Below are positions 1 to 5,945 of a DNA stretch of 7,879 nt, in pieces. The notes beneath the pieces were generated by a model, which saw only the letters and a list, made by a program, of their open reading frames with translations, made no database searches and was not told the origin of the DNA. The stretch is taken from assembly GCA_016201185.1 (NCBI GenBank), contig JACQDG010000444.1, positions 1 to 7,879 of the forward strand. Direction: 5' to 3'. The DNA is from Acidobacteriota bacterium. Lineage in GTDB: Bacteria; Acidobacteriota; Terriglobia; Bryobacterales; JACQDG01. The position numbers and the translations under genes are program-made. Every line of letters starts with the position of its first letter. Within the stretch, counting starts at the first letter, position 1.

Positions 1-612
1 CTGGACCGCTGCCTGCAGTATGACGCGTACAACCGGCACGCGTTCCGCTCGCTGGTGTTCGGGGCGGGGCGGTCCCTCGAGGACTACAGGCTGGGAAGGC
101 TGGCGGAATCGTCTGCCCTGGCCGGCGGACCTTTCGAGGTGGTAACGGCGGAGGGCGAGCGGTGCGCGCTGGCGGGGAAGGACCCCTCCTGTCTTTGCGA
201 AGTGTGGAACGAAATCTCGATTGCGGGCTCGAGTCTGACGGCGGAGTGGCGGCTCAAGTACGCAGGGCTGGCGGAAGTGCGGGGCGGGCTGGAGCTGGTG
301 CTGAACCTGCTGGCGCCGGATGCGCACGACCGTTATTTCGTGCTGCCGGGCGGGGCGGGGCGGCCGCGGCTTGCCTGGGCGGGGGAGGCGAAGGGGGACT
401 GCCTGGCCCTGGTGGACGAGTGGGGGAACCTGCGGATCGACGTGCGGGTGAGGCCGGCGGCGGTCTGGTGGATACTGCCGATATATACGGTGTCCAGGTC
501 GGAGGGAGGGTTCGAGAAAGTCTACCAGGGCTCGGCGATCCTGCCGCACTGGGCAGCGGAAGGGGCGGAACTTCGAGCCCTGGTCAAGCTGAGCTTCGGG
601 CCGGCGAGATAA
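1..612 (+). CDS. GH57-type alpha-amylase / 4-alpha-glucanotransferase, C-terminal part (5' end outside window)
   Basis: The frame is open from base 1 and ends at TAA 610-612, giving 203 visible residues; the catalytic N-terminal barrel lies outside the window. The first residues (LDRCLQYDAYNRHAFRSLVF) resemble the link between the middle and C-terminal domains of GH57 glucanotransferases, where a Tyr-Asp pair precedes an Arg. The remainder looks like the C-terminal beta-sandwich of that family, notably the segment TVSRSEGGFEKVYQGSAILP near visible residues 161-180, which matches the SEGGFE.VYQG pattern I recall. Known GH57 members of this type cleave or transfer alpha-1,4-glucan chains in cytoplasmic glycogen metabolism. 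Whether this one is an amylase or a transferase cannot be told from the C-terminus. The upstream GTG at 55 is an internal codon, not the start. The stop lies 7 nt from that of the convergent peroxiredoxin gene. Confidence 0.8.
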   Translation: MDRCLQYDAYNRHAFRSLVFGAGRSLEDYRLGRLAESSALAGGPFEVVTAEGERCALAGKDPSCLCEVWNEISIAGSSLTAEWRLKYAGLAEVRGGLELVLNLLAPDAHDRYFVLPGGAGRPRLAWAGEAKGDCLALVDEWGNLRIDVRVRPAAVWWILPIYTVSRSEGGFEKVYQGSAILPHWAAEGAELRALVKLSFGPAR

Positions 613-619
613 CCCGAAC

Positions 620-1147
620 CTATTTGTGGGCGAGGCGGCTGCAGGCCGTGGCGGCGCCCGTGGGGTCGATGGCCGTCTTGCCTTCCTCGATGTGCTGGAT
701 CTTCCCCTCCTTGTCGATGACGAATGTCGCGCGGTTGGCGAAGCCGTTTTCGGTGTTATAGATGCCGTATTCGGCCGAGACCTTGCGCATGAAATCGCTC
801 AACAAGGGGAAGCTGACGCCCAGTTCCTGCGCCCAGTGGGCGTTGGCGGGGATGCTGTCGACGCTGATGCCCAGAACCTGCGTATCGGCTGCTTCGAATT
901 TGGCGAGACCATCCTGGTACGCCTTCATTTCCTTCGTTCAACCGCCGGTGAAAGCGAGCACGTAGAAGGCCAGGACGACGTTTTTCTTTCCCCGGTAGTC
1001 AGAGAGGCGGATCGGCTTGCCGGATGTGCTGTTGAGGGTGAAGTCGGGGGCCGTGTCGCCGACTTTCAGCGTGGTCGCACCCGAAGCCGAGAACGGGCCC
1101 ATGGCCAGCAGGGCAGCGGCGGCATAGACCTGGGACAGTAGTTTCAT
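620..1147 (-). CDS. Exported selenocysteine-containing peroxiredoxin (AhpC/TSA-redoxin family), read through an in-frame TGA
   Basis: The gene runs from ATG 1145-1147 to TAG 620-622, 175 residues if TGA 938-940 is read as selenocysteine 70. GGAGGA at 1151-1156 lies 3 nt before the ATG. Residues 1-24 form a signal peptide (MKLLSQVYAAAALLAMGPFSASGA), so the product should be exported. The thioredoxin fold follows: VGDTAPDFTL at 29-38, beta strand NVVLAFY at 56-62, active site TGG-U-TKEM at 67-74, and NRATFVID at 138-145 with the conserved Arg139. In peroxiredoxins the Thr three residues before the peroxidatic Cys is conserved; here Thr67 precedes U70, but Val63 replaces the usual Pro of PxxxTxxC. 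The only cysteine is Cys169, a possible resolving partner. The expected role is reduction of peroxides outside the cytoplasm. Both halves share one frame and align end to end as one family member, so a frameshift is excluded. A point-mutated pseudogene is the alternative, weakened by the downstream hairpin. Confidence 0.85.
902..923 (-). promoter_or_regulatory. Candidate bacterial SECIS hairpin inside the selenoperoxiredoxin coding sequence
   Basis: On the minus-strand mRNA, 14 nt after the UGA, a hairpin forms from a lower stem GGCG (920-923) with CGCC (902-905), an internal loop of one U against CU, an upper stem ACCA (915-918) with UGGU (908-911), and the apical loop GGA (912-914). All eight pairs are Watson-Crick. 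The loop begins 23 nt after the UGA. As I remember the bacterial SECIS model, it asks for a loop of 3-14 nt with a G in the first two positions and roughly 16-37 nt between UGA and loop; this hairpin meets all three. Its role would be to bind SelB and deliver Sec-tRNA. Folding was done by eye, without an energy calculation. Confidence 0.72.
938..940 (-). other. In-frame UGA read as selenocysteine (residue 70)
   Basis: The reading is ...Thr-Gly-Gly-TGA-Thr-Lys-Glu-Met..., with the TGA at the peroxidatic cysteine position of the redoxin. TGA differs from the cysteine codons TGC and TGT by one base. General reassignment of UGA is unlikely because the amidase in this window ends in TGA (7398-7400) without obvious read-through and Trp is encoded by TGG throughout. 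The Met at 926-928 four codons later could be mistaken for a start, but it would give a protein lacking the first half of the thioredoxin fold. Confidence 0.8.
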
Positions 1148-1166
1148 TGTTCCTCCGAGATAGTCA

Positions 1167-2411
1167 TTACGGGTTCGCCTTGGCCCGCTCGATCACTCCG
1201 AGCCCCTCCCACTCGGTCAGCACCTTGCGGAGCTGATCGGCAGTCGGGGAGCCGGGGAGCAGGGTCAGATAAGTGCGGTATTCGTCGGCGGCCGAGGGGA
1301 ATCTCCCCTGGCGGGCCAGGATCGTGCCGAGCAGGTGATGAGTCTGGGGATAACGCCCGGCATCGTCGTTCTTCAGGGCGCTGCGGGCGGATTTTTCCGC
1401 CACATCCATCTTGCCCAAATTGAAGTTGGCGACGGCATTGAAGTACTGGGCCTGGGTCAATTGGGGATTGAGCGCCGCCAGCCGGTCGGTGAGATTGGCG
1501 GCGGCTTCCCAGCGGCTGGCGCGCAGCTCGAGCTCGGCCAGATGGATGTAAGGGTTGATGTACCTGGAATCGGCGGCGATGGACTGCTCAAACGCCTTGC
1601 GCGCGCCTTCCTCGTCCTTAAGGTCCATCCGCACTTGGCCGAGCAGGGACCAGGCGGCGGCGTACTGGGGGTGGGCCTGGACAGCCTTTTCCAGCTCTTT
1701 GGCGGCTTCCGCCCGCTTGGGGGTCTTCTCGGACAGCAGCTTTTGAGCCTTTTCGTAAGATTTCTTTGCTTCCTTGGGGGCGGAAAGCGAAGTCGCGCTG
1801 ATGGCGGAGCCCGCGACATTGGCAATGCGGTGAAGAACAATGACGCCCAGGTCGGAATTGTCGAATATGCTGCGGCTCATCAACTGGATGGAGTTGGAGC
1901 GAAAGCCGGCGAGAGAGGCCCGAATTTCACAGCCGCTGAGGTTCATTTGGCCCAGGTTGCCGCTGGGGGTATTGAGAAGGCCCTCGTCGGCCATATTGAA
2001 CGGCCTTCCCGGATCCGGATTGCCGCCCACGCTGGCGTCCATGATCATGTTGTCCCGGCGGCCGAACTGGAAATTGAAGTGGCCCTTGCTGTCGGTATAG
2101 GACTCGGGGCGCACTATGCCGTTGCAAACCCGCTCGATGACGACGGGCTCGGGAGGCGGGGTACCGTCTTCCAGCATGACTTTTCCTGAGAGAAAGAGGG
2201 GGCGCTGCTCGAAGGGGGGACGCTGGGCGCCCGGCCCTTCGGATGGCTGGGTGGGACGAGTGGTGGTGGGATTGGTTCCGGGGATGTTTCCGAAGCCGCC
2301 CCCGCCGCGGCCCGTGGCCCCGCCGGCGCCACCGCCGCCGGCTGCACCACCGCCGCCGCCACCCGGACGCTGGGCAAAGACCATACTTACAGATAAGAGA
2401 AAGGAAACCAA
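1167..2411 (-). CDS. Exported Gly-rich, TPR-repeat protein with a carboxypeptidase-regulatory-like domain
   Basis: The 414-residue frame as given starts at TTG 2409-2411 and stops at TAA 1167-1169. A hydrophobic leader (LSVSMVFAQ ending near residue 14) suggests export. Residues 17-41 are almost pure Gly/Ala, 42-70 are Pro/Thr/Gln-rich, and about 73-118 look like a small beta-sandwich of the carboxypeptidase regulatory type (LSGKVMLEDGTPPPEPVVIE, then DSKGHFNFQFG). Residues 212-400 are helical repeats of TPR type, for example AAAWSLLGQVRMDLKDEEGA at 251-270 and YINPYIHLAELELRASRWEA at 284-303. TPR arrays bind proteins; no enzymatic motif is visible. The peroxiredoxin gene starts 19 nt after this stop, so the two are probably co-transcribed. 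The start is doubtful: TTG has no clear ribosome-binding site, whereas a good one with ATG 2441-2443 lies in another frame, one base away across a T6 run. Confidence 0.82.
   Translation of the reverse strand: MVSFLLSVSMVFAQRPGGGGGGAAGGGGAGGATGRGGGGFGNIPGTNPTTTRPTQPSEGPGAQRPPFEQRPLFLSGKVMLEDGTPPPEPVVIERVCNGIVRPESYTDSKGHFNFQFGRRDNMIMDASVGGNPDPGRPFNMADEGLLNTPSGNLGQMNLSGCEIRASLAGFRSNSIQLMSRSIFDNSDLGVIVLHRIANVAGSAISATSLSAPKEAKKSYEKAQKLLSEKTPKRAEAAKELEKAVQAHPQYAAAWSLLGQVRMDLKDEEGARKAFEQSIAADSRYINPYIHLAELELRASRWEAAANLTDRLAALNPQLTQAQYFNAVANFNLGKMDVAEKSARSALKNDDAGRYPQTHHLLGTILARQGRFPSAADEYRTYLTLLPGSPTADQLRKVLTEWEGLGVIERAKANP
2289..2363 (-). repeat. GGN triplet tract encoding a poly-Gly/Ala segment
   Basis: Residues 17-41 of the TPR protein are encoded by a compositionally extreme run of GGN and GCN codons, seen on the plus strand as repeats of CCGCCG and CCACCG. 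It makes a flexible linker just behind the signal peptide. Such tracts vary in length between strains by slippage and are easily misassembled. Confidence 0.6.
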
Positions 2412-2440
2412 AAAACCAACACCGGCTGGTGCATGGGACG

Positions 2441-2455
2441 CATCTTCGCACCTCT
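2441..2455 (-). promoter_or_regulatory. Strong ribosome-binding site and ATG out of frame with the TPR gene
   Basis: AGAGGTG at 2449-2455 lies 5 nt before ATG 2441-2443. From this ATG the reading is MRPMHQPVLVF, then WFPFSYL and a stop at about 2387. If the six-T run (2410-2415) had one more T, the reading would instead continue as LVSFLLSVSMVFAQ into the TPR protein, making a normal signal peptide of a 425-residue product. This is probably the true start region, with an indel (real or a sequencing error) just after it. Confidence 0.5.
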
Positions 2456-2579
2456 ACTCCCAGGGCCATCTCGGAAAACACTCCGACCCCTTGCCTGCGG
2501 TCCCAGAGGTAAACAAAGGATAGCACAAATGGGGGTCATGGGCAGGAGGTGAGCGATGTTAAATGCCGCCACGGCGGGG

Positions 2580-3389
2580 CTAGATTACGTCGGCCGAAGG
2601 ATAGTCGGGCGGATAGTGGCGCGTGAGCCAGCCGCTGATTAGATGGAAGGCCTGCTGGGGGGTGTCGGCATGCTGGAATAATTCGCGATCGCTGGGGTCT
2701 ATCATGCCCCATCGCTCCATGGCGCCGAATTTGAGTACCTGGTCCCAATATTTGCGGCCATAGATGAGGACGAGCATCTTCTTGCTGAACTTGCCGGTCT
2801 GGACCAGGGTGAGGATTTCCATCAGCTCGTCGCAGGTACCATAGCCGCCGGGGAAGATGACCAGGGCCTTGGCGAGATAGGCAAACCAATACTTGCGCAT
2901 GAAGAAATAGTGGAACTCGAAGTTGAGCTGTGGCGTGATGTAGGGATTGGGGAACTGCTCGGTGGGGAGGCTGATGTTGAGGCCGATGGAACGGCCGCCG
3001 GCTTCGGACGCGCCGCGATTGGCGGCCTCCATGATGCCCGGGCCACCGCCGGAACAGATGACGAAGCGGGCGGGGCTCTTGGAGAGGGAGCGGGACCAGG
3101 TGGTAAGCAGGCGGGCGAGCTCGCGGGCGTCTTCGTAATAGACGCTGTTGGCCAGGCCGCGGCGGGCCGCCCGGCGGGCGGCGGGCGAATTGGCCTCTTC
3201 GAGACGGCGGAGGGCCGTTTCGCGGTCAAAGACGCGAGCGGAGCCGAAGAAGACGATGGTGTCCCGGACCTTTTCCCGGCGAAATCGGGCGCGGGGCTCC
3301 AGGTATTCGGCCAGGATGCGGAGGGTGCGGGCATCGGGGCTGTTCAGAAAGGCGGCGTTCTTGTAGGCTTTCGGTGGAACATCGGTCAT
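2580..3389 (-). CDS. LOG-family protein (TIGR00730-type, putative nucleoside 5'-monophosphate phosphoribohydrolase)
   Basis: 269 residues from ATG 3387-3389 to TAG 2580-2582. AGGAG at 3398-3402, 8 nt upstream, supports the start. The Rossmann-like LOG fold shows at VFFGSARV (46-53), CSGGGPGIMEAANRG (112-126) and FPGGYGTCDELMEIL (179-193). The last contains the PGGxGTxxE motif that defines the family, with Glu188 and Arg165 (FMRKYW) as likely active-site residues. LOG proteins, long mislabelled lysine decarboxylases, release free base from cytokinin-type riboside monophosphates or hydrolyse AMP-like nucleotides; the substrate here cannot be decided. No signal peptide, so cytoplasmic. At 269 residues it is longer than the minimal LOG of about 190, because of an N-terminal extension (1-42) and an Arg/Ala-rich helical insert (56-105). 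It starts 25 nt after the stop of the propeller gene, so the two probably form one transcript. Confidence 0.88.
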   Translation of the reverse strand: MTDVPPKAYKNAAFLNSPDARTLRILAEYLEPRARFRREKVRDTIVFFGSARVFDRETALRRLEEANSPAARRAARRGLANSVYYEDARELARLLTTWSRSLSKSPARFVICSGGGPGIMEAANRGASEAGGRSIGLNISLPTEQFPNPYITPQLNFEFHYFFMRKYWFAYLAKALVIFPGGYGTCDELMEILTLVQTGKFSKKMLVLIYGRKYWDQVLKFGAMERWGMIDPSDRELFQHADTPQQAFHLISGWLTRHYPPDYPSADVI

Positions 3390-3414
3390 AAGCGGCGCTC
3401 CTGATGAAGACGCA

Positions 3415-4521
3415 CTATCGATTTTGGACGAGCTGGAGGATCATGCCAGTGTCGGTGGCGAGCCAGGCATGGGCCGGCTCAGGGACGGCGAGGATGGCCC
3501 GGGCGGCATCGGCGCGATAGTCCACCTCCATTTCGGTCCATTCTTTCAGATCGGCGGATTCGAGGACCTTGAGCTTGGAGGGGATGGCGGGAGTGGGGGC
3601 TCGACCGGCCTGATCGATGGCGGCGGCCAGGAGGCGGCCGGGGCCGGCGAATTCGATGTCGGTTATCCAACGATCTTTGTTGCTATAGAGCGGACGGTGC
3701 TGGAAGGTCTTCAGGTCCAGGGAAAGAATCTCGGAAGGCGCGGACGAGCGTGGGTCGGGGCGGTGGACCAAGAGCAAAGCGGTATCGGCGCCTAAGAAAC
3801 GCGCGCTGGCGATCTGGCCAAGGCTAGGGAAGGAACGAAAGCTCCAATTCTTGCCACCGTCCACAGTGGCCAGGAGGAGGGTGGCGGCGGGACTGGGGCG
3901 GGCGAAGGCGAGGTCGGGTTCGGGTGAGCGACGGTCGGCAGGCCGGCTCCACCCGGCCAACAGGCCTGCGTCTCGGTTGAAGAAGGCGGCCACGGTATAT
4001 AGGGAGTCGGTGGAGGGAAGTTCGGGCCGGGCGGCAGCCAGCAGCGGCTGCCAGGAGCGGCCGCCATCGGCGGTGGAATAGACCTGCTTTTGATCGCAGA
4101 GGAGCCAGCCACGGGTTTCATCGAGAAAGAATACGCGAAGAGGGGTGGCGCGGATACCGGATAGCCCGGCCTGGGACCAGGAGCGGGCGGCATCGACGGT
4201 CTTCCAAATGTGTCCCTTCTGGCTAACCATCCAGCCGGTGCTTGCGTCGAGAAAGAATAGAGATAGACCTGGCTCCTGGAGAGGCGAGAGGTCCCAGGAG
4301 CCGCCGGTGTCACGGGTGATGACGGCGACGGACTTGTGACCCTTTTTACCCATGATGACGCCCAAGGCGATGCCAAATTGGGGAGAAGGAAAGCGAAAGT
4401 CAGAGATGGAAAGCGAGGAGTCGTTCTGGTCATAGAAGTATTGAATTTTCCAGCGCCCGGCGGCCGGAAAGGCGAGTAAGAGACAGGCGAAGGAGAGAAT
4501 TCCAAACAGCGTGCGACGCAT
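3415..4521 (-). CDS. Exported Ycf48/BNR-like beta-propeller protein
   Basis: 368 residues from ATG 4519-4521 to TAG 3415-3417. The frame stays open up to 4824, but MRRTLFGILSFACLLLAFPA is a clear signal peptide, so I start there; the 101 residues upstream are Pro/Ser-rich and overlap the divergent gene. No clear ribosome-binding site precedes this ATG. The mature part has repeated Asp-box-like turns typical of BNR and Ycf48 propellers: TRDTGGSW (69-76), TVDAARSW (108-115), STADGGRSW (149-157) and TVDGGKNW (219-226), with GW-containing strands between them (STGWMV, TRGWLL). Ycf48/HCF136 itself helps assemble photosystem II, but relatives are widespread in non-photosynthetic bacteria with unknown roles, so no such function is implied. 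It is the first gene of the minus-strand block and is followed 25 nt later by the LOG gene. Confidence 0.82.
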   Translation of the reverse strand: MRRTLFGILSFACLLLAFPAAGRWKIQYFYDQNDSSLSISDFRFPSPQFGIALGVIMGKKGHKSVAVITRDTGGSWDLSPLQEPGLSLFFLDASTGWMVSQKGHIWKTVDAARSWSQAGLSGIRATPLRVFFLDETRGWLLCDQKQVYSTADGGRSWQPLLAAARPELPSTDSLYTVAAFFNRDAGLLAGWSRPADRRSPEPDLAFARPSPAATLLLATVDGGKNWSFRSFPSLGQIASARFLGADTALLLVHRPDPRSSAPSEILSLDLKTFQHRPLYSNKDRWITDIEFAGPGRLLAAAIDQAGRAPTPAIPSKLKVLESADLKEWTEMEVDYRADAARAILAVPEPAHAWLATDTGMILQLVQNR

Positions 4522-4588
4522 GAAGGGTACGTTCGGCGCTAGTTTATCATGTAGCCAGAAGGCGAATCGGGGTGGACGAGGCAGAGGC

Positions 4589-5785
4589 ATGAGAGCGGCG
4601 ACGGCGATTGCATTCCTACTGTTAGCAGGTTCCGGCGCGGGGGCGGAACTTCCGCCGGGGACCGAGATCCAGGTCCGGCTGAAAAGCAAGGTGACGAGCA
4701 AGCAGTCGAAAGAGGGAGACAGAGTGGAGGCGGTGGTGAGCGCGCCCGTTTTGTCGGGAGGGGAGATCGTGATCCCGGCCGGCAGCAAGCTGGAGGGTAG
4801 GGTGAAGGACGCGCAGAGGGCCAAGGAACCGGATCAGCGCGCGGCGCTGAGCCTGGAGTTCGGCGAGCTGGAGGTGGGGAACGGGAAGAAGACGAAACTC
4901 GAGACGAAGCTGACCGCCGTGGACAACGCGCGAGAGACGGTGGACGAAAGCGGGCGGATTGTCGGGATCCTGGCAACGGAGACGCTGACGGCGAAGATGG
5001 ACCAGGGGATCGAGAAGCTGGGGAAGAGGGCGTCAGCCTTGGCAGATATCCTGCAGGCGGCCAAAGAGGCGTTTCTGAAGGCGGCGGAAGTGGAGATCGA
5101 CTACGGGCCGGGCGTGGAGATGACGTTGCAGTTAACGAAAGAGGTCCGGGTGAGCGGGATGAAGGCAACGATGCCGGAGGCGATCGGGAGGGAGGAGGAA
5201 CTACTGGAACTGGTGAACAGGCAGCCGTTAAGGACCATGGCGGAGAAACCGCCGCAACCCTCGGACCTGACGAACCTGATGTTCATCGGCTCGCGGGAAG
5301 GCCTGGAGAAGGCGTTCGAGGAGGCAGGATGGCAGGCGGCAGCGAAACTGAATGCCCAGTCGGGCCTGGAGACGTTCCGGGCCATTGCGGAGAACCGCGG
5401 ATACAAGGAGGCGCCGGTCTCAACGCTGCTGCTGGACGGGAAGAAGCCGGACTTGGCTTTTCAGAGGCAGAACAATACTTTCGCCAAGCGGCACCATCTG
5501 CGGATATGGAGAAGGCCGGGCGCCTTTCAGGGACAGGAAGTGTGGGTGGCGGCGGCGACGCATGACATCGGCATAGAGTTTTCGCCGGAATCGAGGACGT
5601 TCATCCACAAGGTGGAGAACCAGATCGACCGCGAGCGGGCCAAGGTGGTGAATGACCTGGCGCTGACGGGGCAGGTGAAGGGGCTGGCGCTGGTGGAGCG
5701 TCCGGAAGCGCCGCGGGAGAGCCAGAACGCAACGGGAGACAAGCTAGAGACCGACGGCAGCATGGCGGTACTGCTGTTCAAGTAG
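4589..5785 (+). CDS. Exported protein with beta-rich N-terminal region and C-terminal LssY_C domain
   Basis: 398 residues from ATG 4589-4591 to TAG 5783-5785. The frame extends back to 4511, but the signal peptide MRAATAIAFLLLAGSGAGAE and an ACGAGG 7 nt before this ATG favour the start chosen. Residues 21-75 (PPGTEIQVRLKSKVTSKQSK, later IVIPAGSKLEGRVKDA) look like a beta-barrel segment that sets soft limits on a 'TEIQVRL...IPAGS.L.G.V' pattern seen in exported acidobacterial proteins. About 130-165 is a charged helical stretch, and 170-187 returns to beta strands. Residues 226-371 resemble LssY_C: LMFIGSREGLEKAFEEAGW (230-248), APVSTLLLDGKKPDLAFQRQ (275-294), RHHLRIWR (301-308), VWVAAATHDIGIEFS (318-332). 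LssY_C is usually known from the C-terminus of PAP2-type membrane proteins such as Legionella LssY, and its function is unknown. The gene is divergent from the propeller gene, with 67 nt between the starts. Confidence 0.8.
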   Translation: MRAATAIAFLLLAGSGAGAELPPGTEIQVRLKSKVTSKQSKEGDRVEAVVSAPVLSGGEIVIPAGSKLEGRVKDAQRAKEPDQRAALSLEFGELEVGNGKKTKLETKLTAVDNARETVDESGRIVGILATETLTAKMDQGIEKLGKRASALADILQAAKEAFLKAAEVEIDYGPGVEMTLQLTKEVRVSGMKATMPEAIGREEELLELVNRQPLRTMAEKPPQPSDLTNLMFIGSREGLEKAFEEAGWQAAAKLNAQSGLETFRAIAENRGYKEAPVSTLLLDGKKPDLAFQRQNNTFAKRHHLRIWRRPGAFQGQEVWVAAATHDIGIEFSPESRTFIHKVENQIDRERAKVVNDLALTGQVKGLALVERPEAPRESQNATGDKLETDGSMAVLLFK

Positions 5786-5797
5786 GCGGCAAACACC

Positions 5798-5830
5798 GGG
5801 CAGGTGGCAGATGCTCGATGCTTGCTGCCC
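5798..5830 (+). terminator. Possible terminator-like hairpin after the LssY_C gene
   Basis: GGGCAG (5798-5803) can pair with CTGCCC (5825-5830), 13 nt after the stop codon. The alternative GGCAG at 5806-5810 competes for the same 3' arm. No U-tract follows directly, only ATTCTTT some 13 nt later, so intrinsic termination is uncertain. Confidence 0.3.
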
Positions 5831-5867
5831 AGCGCGGGCCATAATTCTTTGTCGTGAAAGATTTGCG

Positions 5868-5927
5868 GCAAGTGTACTGTGGATGGACACGCACTTGCTA
5901 AGTCTTTCCGCTTGGTAAGCCCAAGTG
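5868..5927 (+). repeat. Three CAAGTG/CACTTG motifs upstream of the amidase gene
   Basis: GCAAGTG (5868-5874) has a perfect inverted partner CACTTGC (5892-5898), and a third copy, CAAGTGTG (5922-5929), lies 16 nt before the amidase ATG. The third copy also closes a small hairpin, CTTGG (5911-5915) with CCAAG (5921-5925). Arrays like this can be operators for a dimeric regulator; no such regulator is encoded in the window. No convincing sigma-70 promoter could be assigned in 5786-5945. Confidence 0.4.
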
Positions 5928-5945
5928 TGACACAATGATCCGACT

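Noticed and set aside
626..1141. 171-aa plus-strand ORF
   Set aside because: Antisense shadow of the peroxiredoxin gene; no recognisable fold or start signal, and it looks longer only because the real gene is interrupted by TGA.
620..1147. Peroxiredoxin as a frameshifted pseudogene or two separate small genes
   Set aside because: Both pieces lie in one frame with no missing bases, together make one full-length redoxin, and the only interruption is TGA at the catalytic position followed by a SECIS-like hairpin.
1335..2189. 284-aa plus-strand ORF
   Set aside because: Antisense shadow of the TPR gene in GC-rich DNA; composition is Gly/Leu-rich with no domain resemblance.
2563..2576. GC-rich palindrome after the LOG gene stop as a terminator
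   Set aside because: CCGC/GCGG gives only a 4-bp stem and no T-run follows on the minus strand.
2556..2642. 28-codon plus-strand mini-ORF with an excellent AGGAGGT ribosome-binding site (2544-2550)
   Set aside because: The site is striking, but the ORF is antisense to the LOG gene end, the peptide (MLNAATAGLDYVGRR...) has no recognisable feature, and a single SD-like match is weak evidence.
4522..4824. N-terminal extension of the propeller gene
   Set aside because: Would overlap the divergent LssY_C gene and bury a good signal peptide at internal residue 102.
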